This document shows, piece after piece, positions 11,594 through 22,973 of a stretch of 64,000 nucleotides of DNA. Both the position numbers and the translations under genes were made by a program. Under the pieces are notes generated by a model. That model did not search any database and was not told the DNA's origin. It saw only the letters and a program-made list of their open reading frames with translations. This stretch comes from Amyelois transitella. Taxonomy: Eukaryota > Arthropoda > Insecta > Lepidoptera > Pyralidae. Location of the stretch: contig NC_083510.1 in the NCBI RefSeq assembly GCF_032362555.1, forward strand, positions 4,367,501 to 4,431,500. Direction: 5' to 3'. Each line of letters begins with the position of its first letter. Positions within the stretch are counted from its first letter, which is position 1.

Positions 11594-12848
11594 ATGTATT
11601 TCAAAGTAAGAAGTTCTATTTTAAGGCATAAAATACTTTTACTTAAAACCAAATTAATTTCGATACATAAAATAAAAAAGAATAACGTGCTGTAGAAATT
11701 TTTATTATTTTTTTTATTTTTGTTTGTTAATTTCATAACTAATTCTTTTTATTTTCATACCTATCTACATTTCGATGACCCTTACTCACATCTAACTCTC
11801 TTATAGATCTTCGCTTTAGTCGCTGTTCTCGTAGCCTGTGTGCAAGCTCAACACAAACACGAGCACCACAAGCCAGCGGTCTCTTCACAACACATCGAAC
11901 GGCATGATATCCCAGCAAAACCGCCTAAGGGTTTCAGCGATGGCCACGTGAGTATTATAAAGACAATGTACACTAGTTTTATTAAGAGGAAGTGTTTCTA
12001 AATTTGTATGTAAGGGGGGTAATCGCTCGAACTACTGAATCGATTCCAAAAGTTAATATCATTATTATTGGTAATAAAATTTCATGATAAGCTAATTTTT
12101 AAAGCAATCCCCTCATAAAACCCTTTTTGTGTGGCAATAAAACCCCCGTGCAGAAATTTTCCTTTCAACTGTGAATCCAAAATAAGAGATATCCAAAATA
12201 TCTTATGTTACAAAGTGTAATTTTTTAAATTGAATTTGTATAAATGCAGGGACATGCTAAATATGAATTCGAGTACAAAGTGCACGACCCTCACACGCAC
12301 GACGTGAAGCACCAGCACGAGTCTCGTGACGGACACGCCGTGCACGGGGTCTACAGTCTGCATGAAGCTGACGGCTCCATCCGCACTGTGCACTACTCCG
12401 CTGACAAGAAGACTGGGTAAGATCATCTTAGTGTTACTAAGTTTACTAGTTGTCCCGGGGTCCGCCATAGGCCAAGACCCTAGACTGGGTAAGTCAGGTT
12501 ATGATAACACAATTAGGTAACACGAAGCGAAATCCGGACTCTTTGCAGATAATCATAACCATTATTAGATCTTGATAACATATTTTATTGCCTTAATCTG
12601 TTGATTTTTCTCGATATATCACAAATCATGTAATAAAAAATTCTACCTTTGTATTTTATTCTTCAATCAATTTGTTGTTAAGTTTGTAATAGATATCTTA
12701 AAGGATTCCTTAAAAGAATATTCGATCAATTCTCACTAAGTGTGTAAAAGCATTTCTCTTATAGATTTCTAATTTAAATATATTTATTTTCAGATTCCAA
12801 GCCGAAGTAAAACACACCACCAAACATGAGCAAAGTCATCACCATTAA
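11594..12848 (+). CDS. CP4: short His-rich RR-2 cuticular protein
   Basis: Exons 11594-11605, 11807-11947, 12250-12416 and 12794-12848 give 124 residues. The signal peptide is [18 protein letters not shown], then [11 protein letters not shown], the [18 protein letters not shown] block, the RR-2 domain and [18 protein letters not shown]. Donors are GTAAGA, GTGAGT and GTAAGA. Exon lengths (12, 141, 167) equal those of CP3 exactly, so the two are recent copies in divergent orientation. CP3 and CP4 are the smallest members and show the minimal layout: signal, one SSQ block, RR-2, His tail. No clear AATAAA close to the stop; a weak AATATA lies near 12950. Confidence 0.95.
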
Positions 12849-13090
12849 ATATAACTAATTTAACTGTTACCTGCTTGATACCTCGATCCTCATTTGTTGT
12901 ACTTTAACATAAGTCATTAGTTGTAAGTTGTCATTTGTTGTGGGAAATTCAATATATTATGAAAAATTTAAAAACACGTACAATCATTTTCGTGAAAAAA
13001 TTAAACAATACGTGTCTCACCCTGTGAAAAAGTTATTTGATCTCGTATAAAGCCAAGATCTAAAGACTATACGCTTTGAACATACTTATT

Positions 13091-13340
13091 AAACATACAT
13101 AAAACCACGCCTCTTTCCCGGAGGGGTAGGCAGAGACTACATCTTTCCACTTGCCACGATCTCTGCATACTTCCTTCGCTTCATCCACATTCATAACTCT
13201 CTTCGTGCAGGCTCGGCGGTTTCGGGTACTCTTGACCTGACCCTTTACCAAGACGTCCTTAATTTGATCAAGATACATTTGTCTGGGCCTTCCCACTTCG
13301 ACCTTTCCCTCCACTCTCCTTGTATATCAGCTTAGTCAAC
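13091..13340 (-). mobile_element. LINE 3' fragment (ORF C-terminus)
   Basis: A minus-strand open frame encodes VGRPRQMYLDQIKDVL ... STRNRRACTKRVMNVDEAKE ... RGKWKDVVSAYPSGK, a C-terminal tail I associate with insect non-LTR elements. The fragment at 2741 is the same family. Confidence 0.6.
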
Positions 13341-13757
13341 CTGCTTTCATTCATCCTCTCCACATGACTTTTCCACCCTTATTAAAGTATATGATTAAGT
13401 GGTTAGATTCAACTAGAACCAAGATTCTGGATCTGAATGCGCCCTAACTTTACCAGACCAAACACCACAAAGTGTACATTTTAGTCAAATCGTGTGACTC
13501 GGTTGTTTTATTTCACAACCAATAAGAAAATGCCTATGAAACTTTCGGAACAAGTAGCAAAACGGCCAATCCACATGATTTGACTAGAATGTATAGTAGT
13601 ACTTCTTCTTCCTGGCTATAGTCTCAGTTGCATCCTTACCAATCTAGAGAGGAGCTCTTGACCATGGATCCTGGATTGGAAACGACTCCCATCGGACCTG
13701 TGTAAACTAAAATACTAAATGGTACAGAGTAGTCAAAGTATTAAAATACTTCTTATC

Positions 13758-14540
13758 ACGGCGCCGTGTAGTTCCCCTCAGTAATAAAGTAGGACTTCTC
13801 CATCTCTTTCCCATGGAAGTCGACTAAGGGAATGATAGCACAATAATCAACAATAATCTAGTGCAAGCTTCCATGCTGGTCTATGATTGTAAAAATTTAA
13901 ATATAGAAAAGCTAATAAACTCGGGATTCTTCTTTTAGGCGATGGGAAAGCAACCTATTTAAACACACTATTACACTATTTAAATCCATTCAATTTCATC
14001 ATTTGGTACCTTTACCGTGTGGTTCCCGGCACGAATAGAAAAAAGAATAGGACCACTCCATCTCTTACCCATGGATGTCGTAAAAGGCGACTAAGGGGTA
14101 GGCTTATAAACCTGGGATTCTCCTTTTAGGCAATGGGCTAGCAACCTGTGACTATTTGAATCTCAATTCCATCTTAAAGCCAAACAGCTGAACGTGGCCT
14201 ATTAGTCTTTACAAGACTGTTGGCTCTGTCTACCCCGCAAGGGATATAGACGTGATTATATGTATGTATATGCAATTTCATCATTAAGCCATACAATTGA
14301 ACGTGGCCTTTCAGTCCTTTCAAGACTGTTGGCTCTATCCTCTTACTCGTAGAAAGAGATAAAGACTGTATAGGTATATTGATAAATATAACTTACGTCC
14401 TTATATATTTAATAATTACTTAATCTAATCATACATAATCTATATCTCAGTTTCATCATAAAGTCATGCAGCTGAACGCCGCCTTTCATTCTCTTTGAGA
14501 CTGACTGTCTACCCATAAGAGATAAAGATGTGAATTACGT
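13758..14540 (+). mobile_element. Cluster of repeat-B (SINE-like) copies
   Basis: At least two long copies (about 13758-13980 and 14012-14272) and two tail copies (about 14275-14365 and 14455-14535) follow one another in the same orientation. Landmarks: GTGGTTCCCGGCAC, CATGGATGTCGTAAAAGGCG, GCCTTTCAGTC and CTGTCTACCCCGCAAGGGAT. Confidence 0.65.
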
Positions 14541-14715
14541 AAGTATTTTTACTATATAGTTATAATTTTTCAGCCCATTCCTGACTGTTTCGCTGACAAA
14601 AAGAGTAATTGAAACCATTATTAATTCAAAAAATTGTAATATTATAAAAGTTTATTATAACATCAGTATATTTACAACGTATCTCAAAATAAATAAAATA
14701 ACAGCAGGGTCCAAT

Positions 14716-15527
14716 TTAGTGATGATGCTTTTCTTCTTCATTGTGTTTCGTTGTATGTTGCACATCGGCTTGGAACCTGAAATAGTATAATTAGTTTAAT
14801 AGATGTCTTTAAAAATCCTCGTCAGCTATATCTTTCCCTTTGCGATAAATAAATTAATATTATGAGATTTTCCTCAAAAAGTTAAGCTGCCTGTGAATCG
14901 AACGCGGTCTCTTTATTGGCACCTCATTTTTTCATCATCATGATTATCTGGGTGTGTTCCCAATTGGATAACTGCTCTACCTAACCAAGATAATTCGAGA
15001 AGTTTACTGGATTATGATTTACTAGCTGTGCCCGCGACTCCGTCCGCGTGGAATAGTTATTTTGGGCATCATTGCAGCCCTCAAGGGTGAATAATTTTCG
15101 CCGTGTTTTTTCACATTTTCCATTATTTCTTCGCTCCTTACAGTTGCAGCGTGATGTTATATAGCCTAAAGCCTTCCTCGATAATTGGTCTATTCAACAC
15201 AAAAAGATTATTTCAATTCGAACCAGCACTTCCTGAGATTAGCGCGTTCAAGCAAACAAACTCTTCAGCTTTATAATATTAGTATAGATTTTGACTACAG
15301 TTTTGTCTATCAGTCTATGTATTATAATTATTAATAGCTTCTTATATCGATTTAAAAATGACGAAGTTCCATACAAACTTACACCCCCTATTTCAACCCC
15401 TTGGGATAGAATTTCAGGATAAAAAGTAGCCTTTATTCTAATCCAGGTTACTAACTATATCTGTGCCGAATTTCGTTCAGATCCGTTCGGTAGATTTTGC
15501 GTGATGCGCGTACAAACATACAGACAG

Positions 15528-15558
<31 letters not shown>

Positions 15559-17828
15559 AAAATTCTAAAAAAAAAATGGTTTGGCTTCTATTGACCCTAA
15601 AAAGACCTCTAATTATTTTTTTTTTCTTAAATATCTTCAATGTTCAGTTAGAACACAGACAAAGTTCAGTTACAGTTTTATTATATGTTTGGATAATGAC
15701 CTTACTTACCCCGTTAGATCAGAGCCAAAAACTCCAATTTAAATGCTGAAATAATCATCAAAACTCGAAAATGAAACTTAGAAAGTAAGTATGATGTAAT
15801 CTTACCCAGTCTTCTTGTCAGCGGAGTAGTGCACGGTCCTGATGGAGCCGTCAGCTTCATGCAGACTGTAGACCCCGTGCACGGCGTGTCCGTCACGAGA
15901 CTCGTGCTGGTGCTTCACGTCGTGGGTGTGAGGGTCGTGAACTTTGTATAAGAACTCGTACTTAGAAGGACCCTGAATTAATAAATTTTAAATTAATATA
16001 AAACCTACACAATTTACGTCATCCTTTCTAAGAATGTGAACCCAACCTCTCTTTTTCCCTCATCTTTGAATGTTCTGGGTACGCTTCTGTATGCTTAGTG
16101 TTCTCTTTCTACTTTTTACGGTCTTCGGAATCGTAACTTCTTCTTTTTTATACACTCTGCACTATGATTGTTTAAGATCATAATTAAATACTTGCCATGA
16201 TTTCTGATAAAATGTACTTATATTTAATCAAGATCTTAACTTACATGATCATCATAGAAGCCTTTGGGTGCCTCAGCAGGGATGTCATGACGCTCAATAT
16301 GCTGGGAAGAAATGGCATGTTTGTGGCCATGTTGTTCGTATTTTTGGTCTTTCTGCTCATGTCTAGAACTTTCCACCACGTATTGTGTTGTAGGAAACAC
16401 TTCTTTGGGGATCACAGGGGCTTCCATTTTAAAGGGAGCAATGTGGTCTTGTTTATGTTCTGTTTGATGGAGGATGTTCTGCCCAGCAGGCTTGTGGTCC
16501 TCGTATTCATATATATGTCCTTGGTGTTCATCAACGGAACTCTCTTCTACGTAATGCACTTCCGGAACTACTTCTTTGATTGAAGGATTGTGCTCTTGCT
16601 TAAGTCCAGTATGATGGAGGACAATACTTTGGGAGGAGAAGGCGTGTCCTGCTGGTTCTTGATTCTCATATTTATGTTCTTTCTGTTCTTGTCCGGAACT
16701 CTTTACCACATAATGAGCTACAGGAACAACTTCTTTTGTGACAGGAACAGTTACTTTAAGAGGAGCATCATGCTCTTGTTCCGTTTGATGAAGGACAATG
16801 TTTTGAGAAGAATAAGCATGACTGGCTAGCTTGTTATCTTGTTGCTCATAATTATGTTCTTCCTGTTCATGTCCTGCTCTTTCTACAGCATAATAAGCAA
16901 CAGGAATTACCTTTTTAGTAACCACAGGGACAGGTTCCTTGAGACCATTTTGCTCTTGCTTATGTTCAGTCTGATGTAAGACAATGTTTTGCGAAGAATA
17001 AGCAAGATCAGCTGGCTTATGATTTTGGTGATTATATTTGTACTCCTGTTCCTGCCCTGAGCTCTCATCAAAGTAATTAGCACCAGATACTACTTTTTCG
17101 GTGACAGAAACCACTGCTTTGACAGGGATGTAGTGTTCTTGTTCATGTGGTCCATGACCTTTCTGTTCAGTGTGATGAAGAACTATGCTCTGAGAAGAGT
17201 AAGCGTGATTCTCGGCCGTGCAAAGCGCTATAAGCGCAGCGAACAATATAACCTGCAAAATAAAAAGGTTTTTTTTTTTTAAATAACTACTTGAGATGAA
17301 AGTCTTAGAAAATATGAAACTTGTGTAAAAAAGACACGAAACGCAAACTGATTCAAGCCAACAGTAAGTTGGTGTTTAGAGATGTGATAACTGAAAAAAC
17401 TTGTTATTATTTTTTATTTGACTTAAGATACTTAAATAGACAATAGCCTAACAACATGCCACTATCTCTGAAACTCACGGTTCAGATCAGTTTTCAGTCT
17501 TATGACTATTCTGTTCTGTCTACCCCGTATGAGGTAAATATTTGGTTATGTGTGATCTACAGCAAACGAATGAAATTACAACTCTTTCTTGCATTTTTAA
17601 ATAATAAATAAGGTAATATACAAATGTAAAATAAGTTTTTTTCAAATTTTTTCTTTCTGTAGATTGTGCAGAAAATGACAAAAGACCAACTAATGTGAAC
17701 CATAAAAATTTTCACAAACTTCACTACCTAACACTTTCTTTTACATAATATTTCATTATTGATTAAAAAATATCTTATCATTTTTAGAATATCTTTAAAC
17801 CAACTATTTGACTTACTTTTAACAACAT
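14716..17828 (-). CDS. CP5: long RR-2 cuticular protein with five internal modules
   Basis: Minus-strand exons 17828-17817, 17252-16245, 15972-15806 and 14776-14716 give 415 residues, far longer than its relatives (124-239). The start is the micro-exon ATG-TTG-TTA-AAA. The 1,008-nt exon 2 is open throughout. Signal peptide to about residue 17. Then five modules of 54-68 residues: 20-87, 88-149, 150-207, 208-261 and 262-317. Each has YSSQSIVLHHTE-like, VVPVAHYVVESSG-like and KYE...HKPA-like parts. The fifth has lost its leading YSS. Next are [19 protein letters not shown] (318-336) and the RR-2 domain. CP6, head-to-head with it, has a single module and is the likely ancestral form. The last exon ends KHNEEEKHHH. 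Probably secreted and chitin-binding; the longer linker may change spacing or cross-linking (inference). Confidence 0.95.
15022..15288 (-). mobile_element. Lep1-type Helitron in CP5 intron 3
   Basis: A 267-bp non-autonomous copy. Minus strand starts TCTATACTAATATTATAAAG and ends GCGGGCACAGCTAG, flanked by A and T as Helitron insertion requires. This is the best preserved copy in the window. Confidence 0.8.
15340..15560 (+). repeat. Interspersed repeat ending in (CAGA)n
   Basis: Contains TGCCGAATTTCGTTCAGATCC, and ends in a CAGACAGACGGACAGACAGA microsatellite near 15520-15557. Similar (CAGA)n endings occur at 46006 and 46716. Unclassified. Confidence 0.55.
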
Positions 17829-17873
17829 TTTGTAAAGGTAAATATGTGGTTATGATTGTGAGTAAAAGAATAT

Positions 17874-17909
17874 ACTGACATATGACCTGAACTGCCGTAA
17901 GATTTTATA
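17874..17909 (-). promoter_or_regulatory. CP5 core promoter
   Basis: Minus-strand TATAAAA (17909-17903) and initiator TCAGT (17878-17874), 31 bp apart. Confidence 0.75.
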
Positions 17910-18144
17910 CAGTTTACTAAATCTTGATTATTACTTTGACTTACTGAACTTTAAACTTGAAGGATAATCACTTTCGCATTTTTCCAATTTTAAGTTCATT
18001 TTTTATAATTATGCTAATTTTACTGGTATATGTGTAAGTAAACATGTTATATTATACTATACTGTGTAACATTTGGATATTTGTAAAAATCGTAACCATT
18101 GTAACGATAATTTTAATGACAGCATTAAATATCATTTTTAATGC

Positions 18145-18330
18145 GTATGTAACTTTGTTTGTTTGTTACCACTTCACGCATCACCTACTGACCCAATCCT
18201 CTTGAAAATAAATATAATTATATAAAAATTATAAAAAAGAGTCTGGAGAAACATGAGATTCCTTTCATCTCGGTAAAATCAAGATAAGTGGCGGTAATTC
18301 GGGCGAGCGAAGCTGCAACTAAAATCTCAA
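18145..18330 (+). repeat. Possible interspersed repeat
   Basis: Contains TTTGTTTGTTACC ... CATCTCGGTAAAA ... CGGGCGAGCGAAGCTGC, wording typical of decayed Helitron-like repeats. No clean ends. The CP5/CP6 divergent gap (17,829-18,886) otherwise shows only their promoters. Confidence 0.35.
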
Positions 18331-18813
18331 AAATCATACAGTTGATCAAACACAAATTTAGGAAAAAATATTACAGCACAAACAACATGACGTTTAGGTC
18401 CACCCACCAAAAAGCCTTCTCGAATGTGTAACAATATTATTGATACACACTTCGAATTATTTGTACCTATATTATGTTTACTTTTGTCTCCGTTAGCATT
18501 TATAAAAAAAACACTTGTCTATTTGTCACACAACAAACAATGACATAACACCCGAACTAAAATCTCAGCTTTCTTCAAAGGGCTAATGTTTTCAATAAAA
18601 CAATTTCAAATGCACTTTGACACATTACCAAACTGGTTTCTTGATCCGATACGAAGCTAATTAGAAGCCTCGATTGCATTTACCAACATGTCACCAAAGT
18701 AACTAGAGGAAAGTGACCGACCTTCATATATATTTTGGGCTAAAATCATAACTGGGGCACTTACGCACGTTACAAAGATCAAGTTTTATTCATTAAAGAG
18801 TAGATTGGGCAGT

Positions 18814-18850
18814 ATATATATTCGGGAGATTATAGTGGTTCAACATCAGT
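18814..18850 (+). promoter_or_regulatory. CP6 core promoter
   Basis: TATATAT at 18814-18820 and initiator ATCAGT at 18845-18850. Confidence 0.75.
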
Positions 18851-18886
18851 TCAGTGTGATATCGCATATCGATACCTTCAACCAAA

Positions 18887-20141
18887 ATGTTCCTTAAAGT
18901 AAGGAAAATTAAATTAATTCGAACAAACAACCATTAATTAATTTAACTTTACTTCTCTTCTTTTGAGCTAGACTAGTTATCTTGACTCTAAAAAAAGCGA
19001 CATTCATTCATATACAACGAAGCAATTTCGACACCAAATAATTAGGATAAGTGTTTTTCTAATTAACTCATTATTTTTTTCTAGGGTCTCATCTTTGTTG
19101 GCCTAGCAGGCATCTGCTTTGCTGCTGAGCACGCCTACTCCTCTCAAAGCATCGTTCTCCATCACACCGAACATAAACAAGAGCACCATGCTCCCCTTAA
19201 AGTTGTAGTCCCTGTGGTCACTAAGAAAGTGGTTCCCGTAGCCCATTACGTGGTGGAGAGCTCTGGACATGAGCATAAGGAGCACAAATATGAGCATCAC
19301 GACCACAAACCCGCCGTTTCTTCCCAGCATATTGAGCGTCATGACATCCCCGCTCACCCACCTAAGGGTTTCTTTGATGAACATGTAAGTTTTTTTTTTA
19401 TTTGGATTTTGATCGGTTAAGAGTACGCTGTTAGAGACAGCTAAAGCAAGTGTCGTAATGGTTCGATACGTCTATCCCTTGGTCGCCATTGGTATTTTGT
19501 AAAAAGTAAAGCTAAGAAAGCTTTGTCAGTGATGAAATGATGCAATTTCATTTTCCTTCAACAATTTCATTTAACTTTAGGGACCTGCTAAGTACGAGTT
19601 CGAGTACAAAGTGCACGACCCTCACACGCACGACGTGAAGCACCAGCACGAGTCTCGTGACGGACACGCCGTGCACGGGGTCTACAGTCTGCACGAAGCT
19701 GACGGCTCCATCCGCACTGTCAAGTACTCCGCTGACAAGAAGACTGGGTAAGAAGCCAATTTAAATATTTTCTACATTCTTTCTTTATATTCTAGTCAAA
19801 AAAGACATATTTTCAGGATTATTTTTCCTTTCAATTCACTTCAACCTGTTGAAATTAATAACATTTCTGCTCTTGTGTCAGTTTGTTCTTGCGTCAAAGG
19901 CATGCAAAATTCGACCACTTCAGAAAAGACCTCATTCAAACTCTTTTGAAATCTGTTCATTTTTAGGTAGTTAATGTAAAGCTTAATCGTTATCCTTAGC
20001 TTTAAATTCGTGCCCCGACTCTTCAATAATTAGGTGGACGTCATTTGTTGATCTTATTTTAAAGTCCCATTCTTGTTCATTTTCAGATTCCAAGCTGACG
20101 TACAGCACTCCACCAAGCACGAACATCATGGCCACCATTAA
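18887..20141 (+). CDS. CP6: His-rich RR-2 cuticular protein, one module
   Basis: Exons 18887-18898, 19085-19384, 19581-19747 and 20087-20141 give 177 residues. Signal peptide MFLKGLIFVGLAGICFA, then one copy of the module that CP5 carries five times (HAYSSQSIVLHHTEHKQE ... VVPVAHYVVESSGHEHKEHK ... HKPAV). [18 protein letters not shown], the RR-2 domain (ending [14 protein letters not shown]) and GFQADVQHSTKHEHHGHHH follow. Donors are GTAAGG, GTAAGT and GTAAGA. AATAAA at 20201. The single-module structure next to CP5 gives a direct view of how the larger protein arose. Confidence 0.95.
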
Positions 20142-20780
20142 ATACGACTGTTACCTAATATTACTTGTTACTTGTATAAGCGTTTGTAAATTATTGATGT
20201 AATAAAAACTTAAAAGTATTAACTATTTTCTTTTCTTTTTCTCTCTCAACTATTTGTGGTTATTTGTGCGTTGCGACGAAAATATATTGTTAACAATAAA
20301 ATGTTTAAATTTTACACTTCACTTTAATAACAAATTTAAATTAATATCTATTATATTGCATTTAATATTACAAATAACTACTAACTCCGACACAGTCCGA
20401 TCTTGGCAGACAAGGCAGCAAAGGAAAGCTAAAAGCTTTTTCTTATTCTATTTCAATACTTAAAACATAAATTGTCAAACTTAATAAAGAGAGAATTCTG
20501 TTGTCGACAGCAGAGTCAGAAATAACCTTTATTCGCATATTGTCGATCTTTAAATGTCACCAGAATTAATTGGGTCCAATTTATTTATGTCATCGAGGCC
20601 AGTGATTTCGCCGAATCGAATTAACTTCGAAAGATATAGTAAGCCTTAAATCAGTGTCACACTACCCTGTGTTAGTTAAATCTTCAGAAAATCTTTGGAA
20701 AATTTTAATTGAAATAAAATGATAGCCCTTCCATATCTATGAATATTTTTTTTATATCACTCGATTGTATTAAAACTGTC
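20142..20780. other. Intergenic after CP6
   Basis: CP6 3' UTR and AT-rich sequence; no gene or clear repeat seen. Confidence 0.5.
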
Positions 20781-20784
20781 TTAT

Positions 20785-21931
20785 GGGTAAGGCCGCCGAA
20801 ATTGTCAATTTTTTTGTGTGACTTTTGGTCGCTTTTTGTCGAACTACCATTATGAAGATATACTCCATAAATTGTAAAGTATACCTTAAATATATGTTTA
20901 CCATCGAAGAATAATATGATAGCCCCTACTGTTACTGTAATACCGGTGCAAAAATTCCAGTAATAACTTGTTTGACGACAGTTTAAAATAAAAAAAAGCG
21001 TTTTACTTTTGTGTTACATTTTTTTTGTGTGACGAATTTATACCCATTGTTTTGATTAAAACTACCAAATAGCAAAACAAAGTATTAATATGGCATCACT
21101 GTTACCGACATATAAATGTAAAAAAGGCAGACAATGTTGTTTTGTCACAGGAGGCATTTTGAAAGTCCGTTACATAACTTGCTCTGATTGAATAAAAAAT
21201 TTAAAATTGTGATTTTGAAGGTAAGTAACAGAGATTTGTTTATTTTTGTACCGAATTTCTATGCAAAGTGTTTTAAAGTGTGCGTGGAATCGCTCATAAG
21301 CGTCTAATTGTAATAAATAACCAAGTTATAACCAAAAAATATTTTAAATATTTTACTTTTGTGTTGCTTTTGTATGACATATGTGTTACGCTTGTATTAC
21401 TTCTGTGTTATTGTAACACAAATTTACGTGTTGCGTAACACAATAGATTTGTAAAGCCGCATTCACATTGTGTGAATTGAAAGTCGTTTAGTTTAAATGG
21501 TGCTACCTACAATCTCCCGTTGAAATAATAATTATTGATGTTTGATTCCTCTCCGTCGTGCTTCTTCCAACCAGATAAATAGGCAAACAGAAAAAATATA
21601 AGTCATTGTTTTGGTTGTAGGTATTGCGTTATTTGAGAGCCTTACTATCATTGAGAGAGTTAGTATCTCTTAACAAAAGTCTCGAACTTACTTCGAGGCT
21701 AACTCAATCTGTGTAATTTGTCGCGTATATATTTATTTATTTACTTTTTCATTACCTACTTCATTTTTACTACAGTTACTTACTTATATTCGTTAAGGTT
21801 ATTTTAGTCACCAATCTGAAACGAACTTTACCCAAAATGTTCGTTGCTTTTGGGTTACATTTGTGTTATGGTAACTCAAAATGTCTTGTGTTACTTTTGT
21901 GATACAATTGACAATTTTCGCGGCCTGACCC
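20785..21931. mobile_element. Non-coding DNA transposon with terminal inverted repeats
   Basis: The left end begins GGGTAAGGCCGCCGAAATTG and the right end, reversed, begins GGGTCAGGCCGCGAAAATTG. The 26-bp inverted ends differ at three sites. TTAT flanks both sides (20781-20784 and 21932-21935), a probable 4-bp target duplication. The interior is rich in variants of TTTGTGTTAC/GTAACACAAA and has no transposase frame. A SINE-A tail is nested at about 21640-21735. Superfamily not assigned: a TTAT target with GGG ends does not match a family I can name safely. Confidence 0.75.
21640..21735 (+). mobile_element. SINE family A tail nested in the TIR element
   Basis: TTAGTATCTCTTAACAAAAG, CTCGAACTTACTTCGAGGC and a TATTTATTTATTT tail, plus orientation, head missing. 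Confidence 0.75.
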
Positions 21932-22238
21932 TTATATTGTGTTTAAGTATAAAATTTTATACTTGTAGAAATAATTCCCTTGTATTTGGGTTACACTTTG
22001 ACCTACTGTTTTGAATTCGCAAAATAATAATTGCGTATGCAGCAACGTAACTTTATTCAAATAAGAAAAATACTTACATATATGCATAAAGAATTATGCA
22101 AATCTTCTTCCTCTTTGAGGATCCAGGAGTATGCCTTTGACCATTGTCCCTGGATTGGGAACTTTTATATTTTATTATCATCTATAATATTACCTATGGG
22201 GCTGATATTTTATTAGATTGTCACTGATATTTAGTATA

Positions 22239-22306
22239 CAAACAATAATAGGAATTAGTATATACGAGAAGTGTATACTAATTCCTACAACGAAAGTTAT
22301 TGTTTG
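22239..22306. repeat. Imperfect hairpin
   Basis: Left arm about 22239-22265 and right arm 22272-22306 pair over AGGAATTAGTATA and CAAACAATAA, with a 7-nt loop and one internal asymmetry of about 7 nt. Confidence 0.7.
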
Positions 22307-22544
22307 CTGGATGACTGAAAGAGATCCCTTAATGGGACAAATCCGCCATTGCAAGTGATTTATTGCTTTTATAACTATGTACAATTTCTTGTAACTGTGT
22401 AAATTTCTATGCATTAAAGATATTACAAACAAACGATAATTTTGCGTGTTGAATACAAAGCAATAAGTAGGTATAGTATGGTGACAAAATTAAAATAAAT
22501 CATATTCGTTTATTGTGCATTATATTTCATACATACATACATAT

Positions 22545-22870
22545 GGTCACGTCTATGTCAACAGTCTTAAAAAGGTGGTCCTATTCTTTGTTCTTTTTGT
22601 GCCAGTAACCACACGGCACCATTTTTGAACTCACACTTCAGAATAAGGCCACTTTATCTCTTTCTTATGGACGTCGTAAAAGAAAACTAGGGAAAAAGGC
22701 ACGTTCATCTATAGACTTCATCTAATACGGGTAAGATTATCTTGCAGTGTTTTCGGAGGTTAAACGGGTTTGCTTCGTATAAGAACTTGGCTTATCTAAT
22801 CCAAAATAATGGTCAAAATATGCATCCCAGAATCCTCTCCAAAGAGGTGAGAATGTAATCGGGATTAAGT
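22545..22870. repeat. Mosaic of interspersed-repeat pieces
   Basis: Pieces of repeat B in mixed orientation (GGTCACGTCTATGTCAACAG, TGGACGTCGTAAAAGAAAAC) and of repeat C (CAGAATCCTCTCCAAAGAGG) lie downstream of CP7. Confidence 0.5.
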
Positions 22871-22973
22871 CTAGTTTTCTGGAGTTATATAGAATTGCGA
22901 AGAAGTAAAACTAAATCATTCGTTAATTGCGTTTTATATTTACAATAAATAATAAACTAATTACACTAGTCGC

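Noticed and set aside
15455-15749. Frames rich in Thr/Asp/Gln or Cys/Leu/Ser
   Set aside because: Translations of the CAGA microsatellite and an adjoining repeat.
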